A stretch of 42,377 nt of DNA from Pyrinomonadaceae bacterium (GTDB lineage: Bacteria; Acidobacteriota; Blastocatellia; Pyrinomonadales; Pyrinomonadaceae): the NCBI GenBank assembly GCA_019694355.1, contig JAIBCB010000007.1, forward strand, positions 1 through 42,377, given 5' to 3'. The position numbers and the translations under genes were made by a program. Shown here piece after piece: positions 14,258 through 24,228 of this stretch; the first letter of the stretch is position 1, and each line of letters starts with the position of its first letter. Under the pieces are notes generated by a model. It had not been told where the DNA came from. It did not search any database and worked only from the letters and a program-made list of their open reading frames with translations.

Positions 14258-16159
14258 CTACTCCTTCTCGCCCGGCTCTTCCATCTCGGCGTGGCCGGCC
14301 TCTTCCTTCTCACGGGCAGCACGAGCCTTTGCCATTGCAAGAATCGACGGGAGCTGCAAGACCTTTTCGCGACGCGTCTCATTTTCGAGGTGAACGACGC
14401 GCGCCGAAAGCAGGTTATTCAGTGAGATCGTACCGACAAGCCGCCCCGGATCATCCCTGTCAACCACCGGAAAACGCGTAATTCCCGTTGCCGCCATCCT
14501 TTCGACGACAGGTCGCAGCGGTTCATCATCGTAAACGACCTCGGGATGGTATCGCGTAATCTCGGAGAGCTTGCCGTTCGGGTTCTCCTTTACGTGCTGG
14601 ATCGCACCGCGAAGGTCACGCCGTGTAACAACACCGACGAGACGATCGTTCTCATCGACGACCGGATACATATGCTGGACCCGTTTTGAGAGATCGGACG
14701 GTATCAGCTCCGCAAGTTCCTGGTTCGTGCGGCCTTCGTGAAGAGCATCGATGTCTGTACGCATAACTTCCCTCGCAAAACTGATCTCCAGAGGGTCGAG
14801 CGAATACTCGCGGCTCATATGATAACCGCGGCGTGCGATCTTTTCGGTCAGGATCGAACGTTCGAGCGTGAGCACCGTAAAAGCGTATGAGACAGTTACA
14901 GCGATCACGAGCGGCAAGAGCATATTGATGTCGTGCGTTAGCTCAAGGGCAAATACGATCCCTGTGAACGGTGCACTCATCGTTCCGCCAAGAATGGCTC
15001 CCATACAGACGAGCGGCCAAAACCCGATACCTTCCGCAGGAAGAATACCGCTTAGAAGGCCGCCGAGGGCACACCCCATCATTAGAAGAGGTGCGAGAAC
15101 GCCGCCTGACGTTCCTGAGCCTAGGGCGATGATCCAGATCGTTGATTTGACCAAGAGCACGCCAATGAGGATCTTGATCGGTGCGTCAGTTTGGAGAAGC
15201 CCGCGAATGACGTCATAGCCGACGCCAAGAGCCTGCGGAAAAATGAGGCCGCCAAGGGCGATAAAGATGCCGCCGATCGCGGGCCACCACATCCAATGGA
15301 TCGGCAGCTTCCCGAAGAGATCTTCCGACGCGTACACGCCCTTTGTGAGCAGCAGCGACATCATTCCGGCAAGCAGCCCCGCGACCACACAGCCCATCAG
15401 GCTGTCAAAGCCGACGAACGATGCGAACGGGCCGGCCGGAAAGAGCGGTGCCGGATCAAGAAAGTAATGCCTGGCAGTGGTTGCCGCAGCGGCGGCCAAT
15501 GCAACTGGGATCAAGCTCCGCGGCTTCCATTCAAATAGTAGGAGCTCGACAGCAAGTAGTACAGACGCGATCGGTGCGCCGAACGTTGCGGCCATTCCGC
15601 CTGCTGCACCGGCACAAAGCAGCGTTTTTCGCTCGGAACTCGTTAGTTTGAAGAACTGCGCGATCATCGAGCCGAATGCCCCGCCCGTCATAATGATCGG
15701 GCCTTCGGCTCCGAAAGGGCCGCCGGATCCGATCGCGATCGCAGACGACAGCGGTTTTAGGATCGCGAGCTTTGGCTGCACGCGACTGCCGTTCAGCAGA
15801 ATGGATTCGATCGCTTCGGGGATCCCGTGGCCGCGGATCCTGTCCGAGCCGTATCGAGCCATAAACCCGACAATCAGGCCGCCGATCACGGGAACAAAAA
15901 GTATGAGCCAACCGAGGTTGTTCCCTGCGGGTGAGGCGGTCTCAAAACTTAGTTTCTGATAAAAGAATATATTCGTGAAGAAGGCGATCAGCCTTAAGAG
16001 CATCCATGCGATCCCGGAACTTGCGACTCCGATGATGATCGCAAGGACAGCGATCCGGATCACGCGGCGTGTGGTCGTATAATCACCAAGTTCAGCGGCA
16101 CCTGAATTCTCAAATCTCGCCCAAAATCCAACTGGTTCGGCAACTGAGCCGTTTGTCAT
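14258..16159 (-). CDS. ClC family chloride channel/antiporter with C-terminal CBS pair
   Basis: The 633-residue integral membrane protein has the ClC signatures GSGGPFGAEGP (with the gating Glu, usually GxEGP) and GSGTSGGVLAPLL (the GxFxP-like anion site). About a dozen hydrophobic segments span ~35-430. Two CBS domains follow (~460-600, for example MYPVVDENDRLVGVVTRRDL and RFPVVDRDDPGRLVGTISLNNL), which usually bind adenine nucleotides and gate transport. The retained gating Glu allows either Cl-/H+ exchange or channel activity. The frame stays open 116 codons upstream, but the ATG at 16159 has an AGGAGG site 8 bp before it and avoids running close to the obgE start. It is divergent from obgE. 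Confidence 0.92.
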   Translation of the reverse strand: MTNGSVAEPVGFWARFENSGAAELGDYTTTRRVIRIAVLAIIIGVASSGIAWMLLRLIAFFTNIFFYQKLSFETASPAGNNLGWLILFVPVIGGLIVGFMARYGSDRIRGHGIPEAIESILLNGSRVQPKLAILKPLSSAIAIGSGGPFGAEGPIIMTGGAFGSMIAQFFKLTSSERKTLLCAGAAGGMAATFGAPIASVLLAVELLLFEWKPRSLIPVALAAAAATTARHYFLDPAPLFPAGPFASFVGFDSLMGCVVAGLLAGMMSLLLTKGVYASEDLFGKLPIHWMWWPAIGGIFIALGGLIFPQALGVGYDVIRGLLQTDAPIKILIGVLLVKSTIWIIALGSGTSGGVLAPLLMMGCALGGLLSGILPAEGIGFWPLVCMGAILGGTMSAPFTGIVFALELTHDINMLLPLVIAVTVSYAFTVLTLERSILTEKIARRGYHMSREYSLDPLEISFAREVMRTDIDALHEGRTNQELAELIPSDLSKRVQHMYPVVDENDRLVGVVTRRDLRGAIQHVKENPNGKLSEITRYHPEVVYDDEPLRPVVERMAATGITRFPVVDRDDPGRLVGTISLNNLLSARVVHLENETRREKVLQLPSILAMAKARAAREKEEAGHAEMEEPGEKE

Positions 16160-16294
16160 TAGTGTCCTCCTGCAAAGAAGCGAAATAAAAACGGTAACAC
16201 TTTTGTAAGAATGTTGCAGGTAGGCCGATTCGAATAAACATTTCCGGTTTGTTACCATCAACGCTTGCCGAATAGAATTGAGCTTTAGAGAACA

Positions 16295-17302
16295 ATGTTC
16301 CTTGACCGCGTAAAGATCCACGTAAAGGCCGGTGATGGCGGCAACGGCGTAACCGCTTTCCGACGTGAAAAATTCGTTCCCCGCGGCGGCCCTTCCGGTG
16401 GCGACGGCGGTGTCGGAGGCAGTATTTTTATTGAGTCCGATGAAGGCTTGAACACCCTTCTGCATCTCAGATACAACCCCGAACACAAGGCAGAACGCGG
16501 ACGGCACGGAGAAGGCTCAAATCGCTCCGGCAAGGACGGTGAGCACACCACGGTGCGTGTTCCGGTCGGCACGCAGATCTTTGACGCTGACTCGGGCGAA
16601 CTGCTTTTTGACTTTGTCGAAGCCGGACAAAAATTTCTCGTTGCCAAGGGCGGCAAAGGCGGTTGGGGCAACGCGCATTTCGCCACGCCAACGAAACAGG
16701 CCCCGAAGTATCATTACGACGGCCGTCCGGGTGAAGAACGAAACCTTCAGCTTGAATTGAAGCTGATCGCGGACGTTGGACTCGTCGGTTTCCCGAATGC
16801 CGGTAAATCTACGCTGATCTCGGTGATCTCCGCCGCAAAACCGAAGATCGCCGACTATCCTTTCACTACTCTTGAACCAAATCTCGGCGTCGTGGATATG
16901 GGTGAGTATCGCACTTTTGTCGTAGCAGATATTCCGGGCCTGATCGAAGGAGCCTCGAATGGTGCCGGCCTGGGCGATCGCTTTTTACGCCACGTCGAAC
17001 GCACGAAATTGATCTTGCACCTTGTTGATGTCTCGTCATTCTCCGGACGCGATCCTGTCGAAGATTACCAGATCATCAACCGCGAGCTTGCCGCGTACGA
17101 CGAAGGCCTCGCAAAACGGCCGCAGATCGTCGTTGCAACCAAGATCGATGCCCTGGACGATCAGGAACGGCTGGACTCCCTTAAAAAGCGTGCAAAGGCC
17201 GACAAACGAGCGTTCTTTGCGATCTCTGCGGTCGCAAATATGGGCGTTTCTGAGCTTGTAGCCGAAGTCGCCAAGCGGTTGAGGGCCGAGGAAGATGACT
17301 GA
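16295..17302 (+). CDS. obgE: GTPase Obg (ribosome assembly)
   Basis: Obg is an essential GTPase of 50S assembly and stress response. The glycine-rich Obg fold covers ~1-157 ([38 protein letters not shown]). The G domain has G1 GFPNAGKS (165-172), a switch region [13 protein letters not shown]3 DIPGLIEGA and G4 ATKID. At 335 residues it lacks the optional C-terminal OCT domain. It opens a tight cluster: nadD starts 8 bp before the obgE stop. A gene pair with rplU-rpmA is common in bacteria; here those genes lie 3 kb upstream, separated by the structured-RNA region and clc. Confidence 0.97.
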   Translation: MFLDRVKIHVKAGDGGNGVTAFRREKFVPRGGPSGGDGGVGGSIFIESDEGLNTLLHLRYNPEHKAERGRHGEGSNRSGKDGEHTTVRVPVGTQIFDADSGELLFDFVEAGQKFLVAKGGKGGWGNAHFATPTKQAPKYHYDGRPGEERNLQLELKLIADVGLVGFPNAGKSTLISVISAAKPKIADYPFTTLEPNLGVVDMGEYRTFVVADIPGLIEGASNGAGLGDRFLRHVERTKLILHLVDVSSFSGRDPVEDYQIINRELAAYDEGLAKRPQIVVATKIDALDDQERLDSLKKRAKADKRAFFAISAVANMGVSELVAEVAKRLRAEEDD

Positions 17303-17957
17303 CGAAAGACGGCCGCTAAGGATCGCGTTCTTCGGCGGGAGCTTTGATCCGCCGCACCTTGGACACATGGCGATCGCCAACGCGCTGATCCGACAGTTCG
17401 AACTCGATGAATTCGTCTTCGTACCCGCGTTTCATGCTCCGCATAAGCGAAGTGCTCCGACCTCTGCATTCGACCGCTATGCGATGCTCTGCCTTGCGAC
17501 GCAAAACGAATCCCGTATGACCGTTTCGCGGATCGAGATCGAGATGCCGCAGAAACCCTATTCCGTCGAGACGCTCGACCGCATCACGCAAATGCTGCCT
17601 CGCGAAGAGATATTCTTCGTGATGGGTGCCGACTCCTGGCGGGACATTCGAACGTGGCGGGAATGGGAAAAACTGTTCGAGATGACAGATCACATCGTCG
17701 TTACGCGGCCGGGCTACGCGATCGAGACGGATCACGTCACCGATGATATCCGGGAGCGGATCATCGATGTCCGCGGCGGTGAACTCCCCGTAAAGACCGA
17801 TCCGGCCGCTACGAACATTTATTTCACAGATAACGTCGATATCGACCTCTCGGCGACTGAAATTCGCAAGAAGATCAGGGACGAAGATGATTCATGGCAC
17901 GACGACGTGCCCGAATCGACGGCAAAGTATATTATTAAGTATCAAATTTATAGCTAG
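17295..17957 (+). CDS. nadD: nicotinate-nucleotide adenylyltransferase
   Basis: NadD joins nicotinate mononucleotide and ATP to form deamido-NAD. The 220-residue protein shows [17 protein letters not shown] (nucleotidyl-transferase HxGH motif), [10 protein letters not shown], the MGADSW motif and the C-terminal [11 protein letters not shown] (ISSTxIR-like). It overlaps obgE by 8 bp and is followed immediately by rsfS, so it is translationally coupled. The obgE-nadD-rsfS-rlmH order is widely conserved. Confidence 0.96.
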   Translation: MTDERRPLRIAFFGGSFDPPHLGHMAIANALIRQFELDEFVFVPAFHAPHKRSAPTSAFDRYAMLCLATQNESRMTVSRIEIEMPQKPYSVETLDRITQMLPREEIFFVMGADSWRDIRTWREWEKLFEMTDHIVVTRPGYAIETDHVTDDIRERIIDVRGGELPVKTDPAATNIYFTDNVDIDLSATEIRKKIRDEDDSWHDDVPESTAKYIIKYQIYS

Positions 17958-18386
17958 ATGGAAGAATTACAGGAAAAATCTTTAGCACGTGAAACAGCAC
18001 GGATCGAGATCGCGATCCCGGCAACGAAATTCGCAGATCTTGATGAGGGCCTGCAGCTTGCTATCCGTGTTGCGGCCGACAAGAAAGCACTCAATATCGT
18101 CGGCCTTGACCTGCGGGACATTGCGAGTTTTACCGAACATTTTATTATCGCTACGGGCACGAACCAGCGTCAGGTGCAGGCCATAGCCGATGAGATAGGC
18201 GAGCGTTTGAAGAAGGAAAAAGGCCTCCGTGCCGTCCGCGTGGAAGGATATCGCACGGGCGAATGGGTGCTGCTTGATTATGGCGATTTCGTGTTCCACA
18301 TCTTTAACGAAACCGCTCGCGAATTTTACGACCTCGAACGTCTCTGGCGTGATGCCCGGAAGATCGAGATCCCCGACGATCTGTAA
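17958..18386 (+). CDS. rsfS: ribosomal silencing factor RsfS
   Basis: RsfS binds ribosomal protein L14 and blocks subunit joining when nutrients are scarce. The 142-residue protein has an N-terminal extension of ~35 residues. The core follows: KKALNIVGLDLRDIASFTEHFIIATG, RVEGYRTGEWVLLDYGDFVFHIF and the final YDLERLW. It starts directly after the nadD stop, and its own stop overlaps the rlmH start (TAATG at 18384-18388). Confidence 0.95.
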   Translation: MEELQEKSLARETARIEIAIPATKFADLDEGLQLAIRVAADKKALNIVGLDLRDIASFTEHFIIATGTNQRQVQAIADEIGERLKKEKGLRAVRVEGYRTGEWVLLDYGDFVFHIFNETAREFYDLERLWRDARKIEIPDDL

Positions 18387-18838
18387 TGAAGTTTAGGTTC
18401 GTTTGGGTCGGCAAGACCCGTGATCAGCATTACAAGGCGCTGCAGGAAGAGTATCTGCAGCGTCTTTCGCATTTCGTGTCCGTAGAGGTCGTTGAGGTAA
18501 AAGATTCAAAAGACAAGGATCCGCGTGAAACCGAAGGCAAACGCATCCTCGAGAAATTGAATCAAAGCTCTCTTGTATGCCTGCTTGATGTCGGCGGAAA
18601 GCAGAAAAGTTCGCACCAGATCGCCGAAATGATCGAAAGCTGGCAAGAGCAAGGAACACGTGAAATTTCTTTTGTTATAGGCGGTGCCGATGGCGTGTCC
18701 CGAGCCGTTGCTGAAAGGGCGAATGCCGTGCTATCATTATCGTTTCTCACTTTTACGCACGATATGGCTCGTGTCGTTCTAGCTGAGCAATTATATAGGG
18801 GATTTACGATTATAAAGGGTTTTCCTTACCAAAAATGA
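18386..18838 (+). CDS. rlmH: 23S rRNA pseudouridine-1915 N3-methyltransferase
   Basis: RlmH is a SPOUT methyltransferase acting on helix 69 of assembled 70S ribosomes. The 150-residue protein has the family start (MKFRFVWVGKT), the knotted SAM site FVIGGADGVS and a C-terminal LSFLTFTHDMARVVLAEQLYRGFTI. It ends KGFPYQK, where most members end PYH followed by a basic residue. It overlaps rsfS by 1 bp and the next gene by 4 bp. Confidence 0.96.
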   Translation: MKFRFVWVGKTRDQHYKALQEEYLQRLSHFVSVEVVEVKDSKDKDPRETEGKRILEKLNQSSLVCLLDVGGKQKSSHQIAEMIESWQEQGTREISFVIGGADGVSRAVAERANAVLSLSFLTFTHDMARVVLAEQLYRGFTIIKGFPYQK

Positions 18839-19188
18839 GCAAGTCCAATTCAAAAGATGTTCAAAAGAAGCTCGTCGCCGAGCGTGAATCTTTAGTAGCC
18901 AAACTGAACGGCAACGACCTCTCAATTGACGACTCGGAAACTCCCGACCCGGTCGATCTCGCGGTCCGCAATTATTCAAAGAACGTCCTGCTCGCCGTCT
19001 CTGAAAACGACAGCAAGCAGATCGCCCTGATCGACGAAGCTCTGGAACGTCTCGAAAATGACGAGTACGGCCACTGTCAGAACTGCGAGAAAGCGATCAA
19101 CGCAAAGCGTCTGGCGGCGATCCCTTGGGCAAGATATTGTCTCGATTGCCAAAGCCTGCTCGAGCAGGGGCTTCTCGACGAAGAATGA
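18835..19188 (+). CDS. TraR/DksA-family zinc-finger protein
   Basis: This family binds the RNA polymerase secondary channel, often with ppGpp, to adjust transcription of ribosomal and other genes. The 117-residue protein has an N-terminal coiled coil, a DPVDLAVRNY segment and a four-Cys zinc finger: C81 and C84 (CQNC), C102 and C105 (CLDC). The Asp residues of the DksA coiled-coil tip are not clearly present, so it may be a general DksA-like regulator rather than a true orthologue. It overlaps rlmH by 4 bp and comF by 4 bp. Confidence 0.88.
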   Translation: MSKSNSKDVQKKLVAERESLVAKLNGNDLSIDDSETPDPVDLAVRNYSKNVLLAVSENDSKQIALIDEALERLENDEYGHCQNCEKAINAKRLAAIPWARYCLDCQSLLEQGLLDEE

Positions 19189-19925
19189 GCCTTTTCCGGA
19201 CGGCCTTTGACCCGATCCTATCAGTAATTTTGCCCGAGCAATGTCGGGTCTGCTTCGCCCGCGAGTGTGATATCGCGGGCGGTGTCGTTTGTGCGGAATG
19301 TTGGCAAAAGGCTCAGCTATTCACTAAGGACACGCCGCTTTGCCCAAAATGCGGAGCGGTGCTCATGACCGCTTTGCGGTCTGATTCTGCGACGTGCAAT
19401 GCTTGCGACAAAATGGCGTTTGACCGAGCTTTCGCCTGCGGAATGTACGAAGGGGCGATCTCTGCTTCCGTGCTCGCGTTGAAAAAACAACCGGTAATTG
19501 CTCGGCACCTCAAAGATGCGATCCGCGACGCACTTGCTCGGAATCCCTTCGTGAAAGCAGACTTTATAGTTCCCGTTCCGCTTTCAAAAAAGCGTATGTT
19601 TGAACGCGGCTTCAACCAGGCCGAGAAGATCGCGGAGGTTGTTTCGCGGCTTCTGGAACTACCGATCAACAACTCTCTTCTTCAGCGAACTATTCACACA
19701 CCCCTTCACCGCGCCAGAATGGATCTGCGCGCAAGAGAGCTTTCGGTCGAAAAAGCGTTCAGCGTCGCAAATGCCGATCTTGTCGGGAATAAGCGCATTC
19801 TTCTTGTCGATGATGTGTTCACCTCCGGGGCGACCGTCAATTCATGCTCCACTGTGCTGAAAAAGAACGGCGCAAGCTTCGTGACAGTTTTCACGATAGC
19901 TCGCGCCGTTCAGGGTCGTTACTAA
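19185..19925 (+). CDS. ComF family protein (phosphoribosyltransferase-like)
   Basis: ComF proteins take part in DNA uptake in naturally competent bacteria and are widespread elsewhere. The 246-residue protein has N-terminal zinc motifs (CRVC, CAEC, CPKC, CNAC), the core KKRMFERGFNQAEKIA and the PRPP-binding loop ILLVDDVFTSGAT. The ATG at 19185 overlaps the preceding stop (ATGA) and is preferred over an upstream ATG that would add 20 residues shadowing the previous gene. It is the last gene of the obgE run and converges with the sugar dehydrogenase gene after 9 bp. Whether the cell is competent cannot be told from here. Confidence 0.92.
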   Translation: MSLFRTAFDPILSVILPEQCRVCFARECDIAGGVVCAECWQKAQLFTKDTPLCPKCGAVLMTALRSDSATCNACDKMAFDRAFACGMYEGAISASVLALKKQPVIARHLKDAIRDALARNPFVKADFIVPVPLSKKRMFERGFNQAEKIAEVVSRLLELPINNSLLQRTIHTPLHRARMDLRARELSVEKAFSVANADLVGNKRILLVDDVFTSGATVNSCSTVLKKNGASFVTVFTIARAVQGRY

Positions 19926-19934
19926 GTCGAGAGA

Positions 19935-21941
19935 CTATGGCAAGTCGTATCGAGGAGCCGGCAGATCGCCGTTCGATCCGAACTGGAAGATCTGCGTCCC
20001 GCTGTCGGAAGACCTTCGGATATACCAGACACCCGTGCTTGGACGAAAGACCGCGATATCATCCTTTCCATCACCATCATAATCACCTACAACAGGCACG
20101 TCTCCGTTGAGTCCCCAGCCTTCGATGCGAAGAGCTCCATTAGAACTTTGCAGAGCGTACCAGATGCCCGTTGAGGGACGAAAGACCGAGATATCTGCTT
20201 TGCCGTCGCCATCACGATCACCTGCAACAGGAATATCACCGTTCAGGCCGAACTGTGTCGCATTGAACCCGCCATTAAGGCTGTTAAGCGAATACCATAC
20301 GCCTGTTGAAGGCCGAAAGACTGCAATGTCCGTACGGCCATCACCGTCAAGGTCTGCAGCTTGCGGGATGTCGCCGTCAAGGCCGAATGCTGTAGCGCTA
20401 AAACCGCCGTCGGTCGTACGGAGCGTGTACCAAACACCTGTGCCGGTTCGATAGACGGTCGGATCTGTTTTGCGATCTCCATCAAAGTCGCCTGCCGCAG
20501 GGATATCGCCGGTCGCGCCAAAATGCAGTGCTTTGAAGTTTCCGGTTCCGCTTTCCAGGTAATACCAGTTGCCATCGCTTGGCCTAAAGACAGCAATATC
20601 GGAAATATTGTCGCCGTCAAAATCATCCGGAGTCGGAACGTCCGCAGCCATCCCGAATTGACGCACGTCCACCGATCCGTTCGAACTATTGCGGACGTAC
20701 CAATTCGTTTCGCTCGGGCGATAGACCGCGAAGTCTGTTTTCAGATCTCCGTCGAAGTCAGATGACGCCTTTGCGCGAACTATCTTGTCGATCTGGCCGT
20801 TGCCATAGACAACATAGATCTCGCCAAGTTCATCTTCGCCGAACGAAAAGACATTGCGCGGTGTATTCTCGATCAAGATCGCCTGGTCGTTATACCAATA
20901 CCAGACCTCGCCCGAGCAATAGTCGCCGAAAACATAAGCACCAGTCGGCAAACTGCCCTGCGTGCCGCGATAGACGTAGCCGCCCGTTACCGAACATCGT
21001 CCGCTTGCATGGGAATATTGATAGAACGGCATCTGGTAGTTGCCGGGAATGCAGAGGCTCGGGTCGAGATTCGTACATTGATTGCCTTCATAAACACGCC
21101 AGCCGTAATTTCCGCCACCGGTTACGATATCGAGTTCTTCTAGCGCTCCCTGGCCGACATCGGCGACCCAAAGCGAGCCGTTAGAGCGGTCGAACGACCA
21201 ACGCCATGGATTGCGCATTCCGATCGACCAGATCTCCTGACACGTATTGCCCGAGGTTGTGCTGCCACTGTCGCAGCGTGCGGTGTTGGCACCGGTGAAT
21301 GGATTGGTCGGCGGTATCGCATAGGCCGGCGAAACCGAATTCGGATCGATTCGCAGCATCTTGCCTAAAAGCAGCGAACGATTCTGAGCACGGTTGCCCG
21401 GATCGTTGCCAGAACCGCCATCGCCCATTCCGATGTAAAGATAGCCGTCCGGCCCGAACTCGACCATCCCGCCGTTGTGATTCGAGAAGGGCTGCGGGAC
21501 CTGAAACAATATACGCTCGCTGTTCGGGTCACCGGTGTTTGAGTTCCCGGTGCCCGTGATCGTCTTATACTCGGCAACGACCGTCGTTCCGCTTCCGCTC
21601 GCAGTGTAATTTACATAGAACTTACCGTTGGTCGCGAAGTCCGGGTGGAAGGTCAAACCTAGGAGGCCGCGTTCGCCGCCGGCGCTGATCTTCGTCGAAA
21701 GATCAATGAATTGCAGCGAATCTCGCGAACCCGGTAAGAACACTCGGATCTGTCCGCCTTGCTGCACTACGAAAATGCGCCCGGAGCCGTCATTCGCAGA
21801 ACGAAGGAGGACCGGGGAACTGGTGCTCGTTGTAAATGTTTGAAGTCGCGGCGTGTACGGTGCCGGCTGCGGCTGCGCCGCCACCCCAAGGGTCCCAAAG
21901 AAGATCGACAAGAGTAAAAGGGCAAAATTCTTTCTGTACAT
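19935..21941 (-). CDS. PQQ-type sugar (sorbosone/glucose) dehydrogenase with FG-GAP repeats
   Basis: The 668-residue secreted protein has a signal peptide (MYRKNFALLLLSIFFGTLGV). The sorbosone/soluble-glucose dehydrogenase beta-propeller covers ~35-400 (GRIFVVQQGGQIRVF, GERGLLGLTFHPDF, NHNGGMVEFGPDGYLYIGMGDGG, MRNPWRWSFD). Such enzymes oxidise sugars with PQQ outside the cytoplasm. Then come six calcium-binding FG-GAP/VCBS repeats of ~42 residues (pattern DFDGDGxxDIAVFRPSxGxWY). A GGGAGAG site supports the ATG at 21941; the frame is open 38 codons further up. The fusion suggests a surface-exposed or secreted enzyme. Confidence 0.88.
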   Translation of the reverse strand: MYRKNFALLLLSIFFGTLGVAAQPQPAPYTPRLQTFTTSTSSPVLLRSANDGSGRIFVVQQGGQIRVFLPGSRDSLQFIDLSTKISAGGERGLLGLTFHPDFATNGKFYVNYTASGSGTTVVAEYKTITGTGNSNTGDPNSERILFQVPQPFSNHNGGMVEFGPDGYLYIGMGDGGSGNDPGNRAQNRSLLLGKMLRIDPNSVSPAYAIPPTNPFTGANTARCDSGSTTSGNTCQEIWSIGMRNPWRWSFDRSNGSLWVADVGQGALEELDIVTGGGNYGWRVYEGNQCTNLDPSLCIPGNYQMPFYQYSHASGRCSVTGGYVYRGTQGSLPTGAYVFGDYCSGEVWYWYNDQAILIENTPRNVFSFGEDELGEIYVVYGNGQIDKIVRAKASSDFDGDLKTDFAVYRPSETNWYVRNSSNGSVDVRQFGMAADVPTPDDFDGDNISDIAVFRPSDGNWYYLESGTGNFKALHFGATGDIPAAGDFDGDRKTDPTVYRTGTGVWYTLRTTDGGFSATAFGLDGDIPQAADLDGDGRTDIAVFRPSTGVWYSLNSLNGGFNATQFGLNGDIPVAGDRDGDGKADISVFRPSTGIWYALQSSNGALRIEGWGLNGDVPVVGDYDGDGKDDIAVFRPSTGVWYIRRSSDSGTQIFQFGSNGDLPAPRYDLP

Positions 21942-22125
21942 ATTCTCTCCCGAAAATAATTGACGGATGGTAGATGGAGCCAGTGAAATTAAAAGGATCG
22001 GCTCCGACAAGGCTGCGTTGGGGACTTGATCTGCAGCCGCAAAAAAGGACTTCAAGCTCGAACGATAAACTGTTTTAACTCACGAAGATTGTAACGGCTT
22101 TTTTACAAGCATTGCAAGAGCCTTT

Positions 22126-23193
22126 TCAGCGGCGATAATTTCCGCGTCGCCCGGCCTCGGTTTCCGAATTTCCGCTGTTCTGAAGGCGGAGCGTAACATC
22201 TGCCGCAATATCGAGGCCGGCACGCTCACCATTCACAAGATGAAAGTAGCCCGCCGCAGCGATCATCGCAGCATTGTCGGTAGAGAGATGCTTTGACGGA
22301 AAGTAAACCGGCACGCCAAGTTTTGCCGCTAGATCATCAGCAGCAGAACGCAGGGCAAGGTTGCACGCAACTCCGCCGGCGACAATAAGGTTTTTCGGCC
22401 GAAGATCGACCGCGAGCATTTCAAAACTCTTCATTAACCCGCGAATCACCGCCCGCTGAAAGCTCGCCGCGACATCCTTTATCTCCATCGACACGCTTCC
22501 GTTCGCAGGCTCGATAGAATTCTCGCGCATATAGCGGACCAAAGCCGTCTTAAGTCCGCTGAAACTCATATCGGGCCGACCGTCCGAGATCTTTGCCGTC
22601 GGAAAATGGATCTTCTTTGCATCGCCGTCGAGTGCGATCTTCTCAATGATCGGACCGCCCGGATATCCAAGCCCAAGCATCTTCGCGGCCTTGTCGAACG
22701 CTTCTCCCGCAGCATCGTCGCGTGTCCGAGACACGTTGCGATACTCGCCGGCCTGCGGGATGTGAAAGATATTTGTGTGTCCGCCCGAAACGATCAACGC
22801 AAGAGCAGGAAATTCGATTGGAGGATTCTCGAGCGTAACCGAAAAGACATGGCCTTCTATGTGGTTAACTCCAACGAATGGGATACCGAGGCCGTAGGCG
22901 AACGCTTTCGCATAACAAACGCCGACCAAGAGCGAACCGATGAGGCCCGGCCCTTGCGTGACCGCGACGGCATCGAGGTCGCTCGCGGAGACCTTTGCGT
23001 CGCTCAAAGCTTTCTCGACAACGGGCTCGATCTTGACCAAGTGTTCGCGCGCAGCTATCTCAGGCACGACGCCGCCCCATGCTTTATGCGATTCGATCTG
23101 CGAATGGATCACGGAGGAGAGCATCTCGCGGCCATCGCGAACGACGGCAGCGGCGGTCTCATCACAAGAGCTTTCGATCCCTAGAACCAGCAT
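22126..23193 (-). CDS. tsaD: tRNA N6-threonylcarbamoyladenosine transferase subunit TsaD
   Basis: TsaD transfers the threonylcarbamoyl group to A37 of tRNAs reading ANN codons, together with TsaB and TsaE. The 355-residue protein begins [15 protein letters not shown], has the metal site NHIEGH (H111 and H115), the ATP-binding VSGGHTN and the C-terminal VAGGVACN. Its length and motifs are complete. It lies 38 bp after the DUF4286 gene on the same strand, a possible operon. Confidence 0.97.
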   Translation of the reverse strand: MLVLGIESSCDETAAAVVRDGREMLSSVIHSQIESHKAWGGVVPEIAAREHLVKIEPVVEKALSDAKVSASDLDAVAVTQGPGLIGSLLVGVCYAKAFAYGLGIPFVGVNHIEGHVFSVTLENPPIEFPALALIVSGGHTNIFHIPQAGEYRNVSRTRDDAAGEAFDKAAKMLGLGYPGGPIIEKIALDGDAKKIHFPTAKISDGRPDMSFSGLKTALVRYMRENSIEPANGSVSMEIKDVAASFQRAVIRGLMKSFEMLAVDLRPKNLIVAGGVACNLALRSAADDLAAKLGVPVYFPSKHLSTDNAAMIAAAGYFHLVNGERAGLDIAADVTLRLQNSGNSETEAGRRGNYRR

Positions 23194-23231
23194 TTTAGAT
23201 AGATTAGCAGATGTGAGCGGGTGAGGTTTAT

Positions 23232-23510
23232 CTACTCTTCGTAGATGGTGCGTGAAAGTTCGACGCCTTCAGGGAAATGCAGCTTGAAATCATCACGCAT
23301 CGCCGCCGTGAAGGATTCAAGATATCTGTCTATTCCAGCCATCTCGGTCGCCATGTAAGCCGTTCGGTACTCACCCTTCTCCCCTCCGAATCGTGCCCGC
23401 GAAAAACAACCTGTCTGAAGAACCTCAGCAATATGCTTTGCCAGCATATACGCTTCGAACTCCTCGCTGAACTCTTCTTCGACGACCGCCTTCACCTCGT
23501 AACAGAACAT
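23232..23510 (-). CDS. DUF4286 family protein
   Basis: This is a 92-residue single-domain protein matching the DUF4286 pattern: an initial strand ([20 protein letters not shown]), then [16 protein letters not shown] and a C-terminal [14 protein letters not shown]. The fold is probably a ferredoxin-like dimeric alpha/beta barrel. No enzymatic function is known to me. It lies directly upstream of tsaD and divergent from the ECF sigma gene. Confidence 0.75.
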   Translation of the reverse strand: MFCYEVKAVVEEEFSEEFEAYMLAKHIAEVLQTGCFSRARFGGEKGEYRTAYMATEMAGIDRYLESFTAAMRDDFKLHFPEGVELSRTIYEE

Positions 23511-23577
23511 ATAGATTTCTTGAGCATCACTGTCAATTATTTTAAGATATCCTCTCAGCTTTCGCGATTTTCGCTCT

Positions 23578-24141
23578 ATGGAAACTCAAGGGGTTACAGG
23601 AATACTTGTCAGGCTGTCGGATGGTGACAAGGATGCGGTCAACGATCTGCTTCCGCTTGTCTATGACGAACTGCGGCGGCTTGCGGGCAATTATCTCCGA
23701 CAGGAACGTTCAGACCACACCCTTCAGCCGACGGCCTTGGTCAACGAAGCATATCTGAAGATGGTGGATATCGATCGGATAAGCTGGCAAAACAAAGCTC
23801 ATTTTGTCGCCGTCGCGGCAAATCAGATGCGGCGGATCCTCGTCGATCACGCTCGTCGACGCAACGCATTCAAACGCGGCGGCGAATTTCACATACTAAC
23901 GCTCAATGACGAGATCGATAAGGCCGCTGACGAAACGACGGAACTGATCGAGCTCGACGATGCATTGACCGAGCTCGCCAAAATGGATGCACTCAAGGCA
24001 CAGATCGTCGAGATGCGGTATTTCGGCGGTCTAACGATGGACGAAGTCGCGGAAGTGCTCGGTGTCTCGGTGATCACCGTAAAGCGCCATTGGAAGATGA
24101 CCAAAGCGTGGCTCTACGGACGGCTCGCAAAAAGCTCCTGA
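23578..24141 (+). CDS. ECF-type RNA polymerase sigma factor
   Basis: This 187-residue sigma factor has the Sigma70_ECF type of region 2 ([35 protein letters not shown], then [21 protein letters not shown]). Region 4 is a helix-turn-helix ([22 protein letters not shown]). This subgroup in Acidobacteria and Planctomycetes often lies near Ser/Thr kinases rather than anti-sigma factors. A very large kinase of that type is encoded 2.3 kb downstream on the other strand, and no anti-sigma gene is present. Its stop codon lies inside a promoter-like motif that recurs before the second gene downstream. Confidence 0.92.
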   Translation: METQGVTGILVRLSDGDKDAVNDLLPLVYDELRRLAGNYLRQERSDHTLQPTALVNEAYLKMVDIDRISWQNKAHFVAVAANQMRRILVDHARRRNAFKRGGEFHILTLNDEIDKAADETTELIELDDALTELAKMDALKAQIVEMRYFGGLTMDEVAEVLGVSVITVKRHWKMTKAWLYGRLAKSS

Positions 24142-24180
24142 TACTTTTTCTTTGTGTGTTTCGCCTATATCAAGTGACGG
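24139..24180 (+). promoter_or_regulatory. putative ECF-type promoter, copy 1
   Basis: TGATACTTTTT (24139-24149), 13 bp, GCCT (24163-24166), 7 bp, GTGACGG (24174-24180). The same arrangement occurs at 24890-24930. It overlaps the stop codon of the sigma gene and lies 49 bp before the next ATG. Confidence 0.5.
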
Positions 24181-24228
24181 GAACCGGTTTTGTTCCCGGA
24201 TCGCATTATATAGATAGGAGAAACCGCA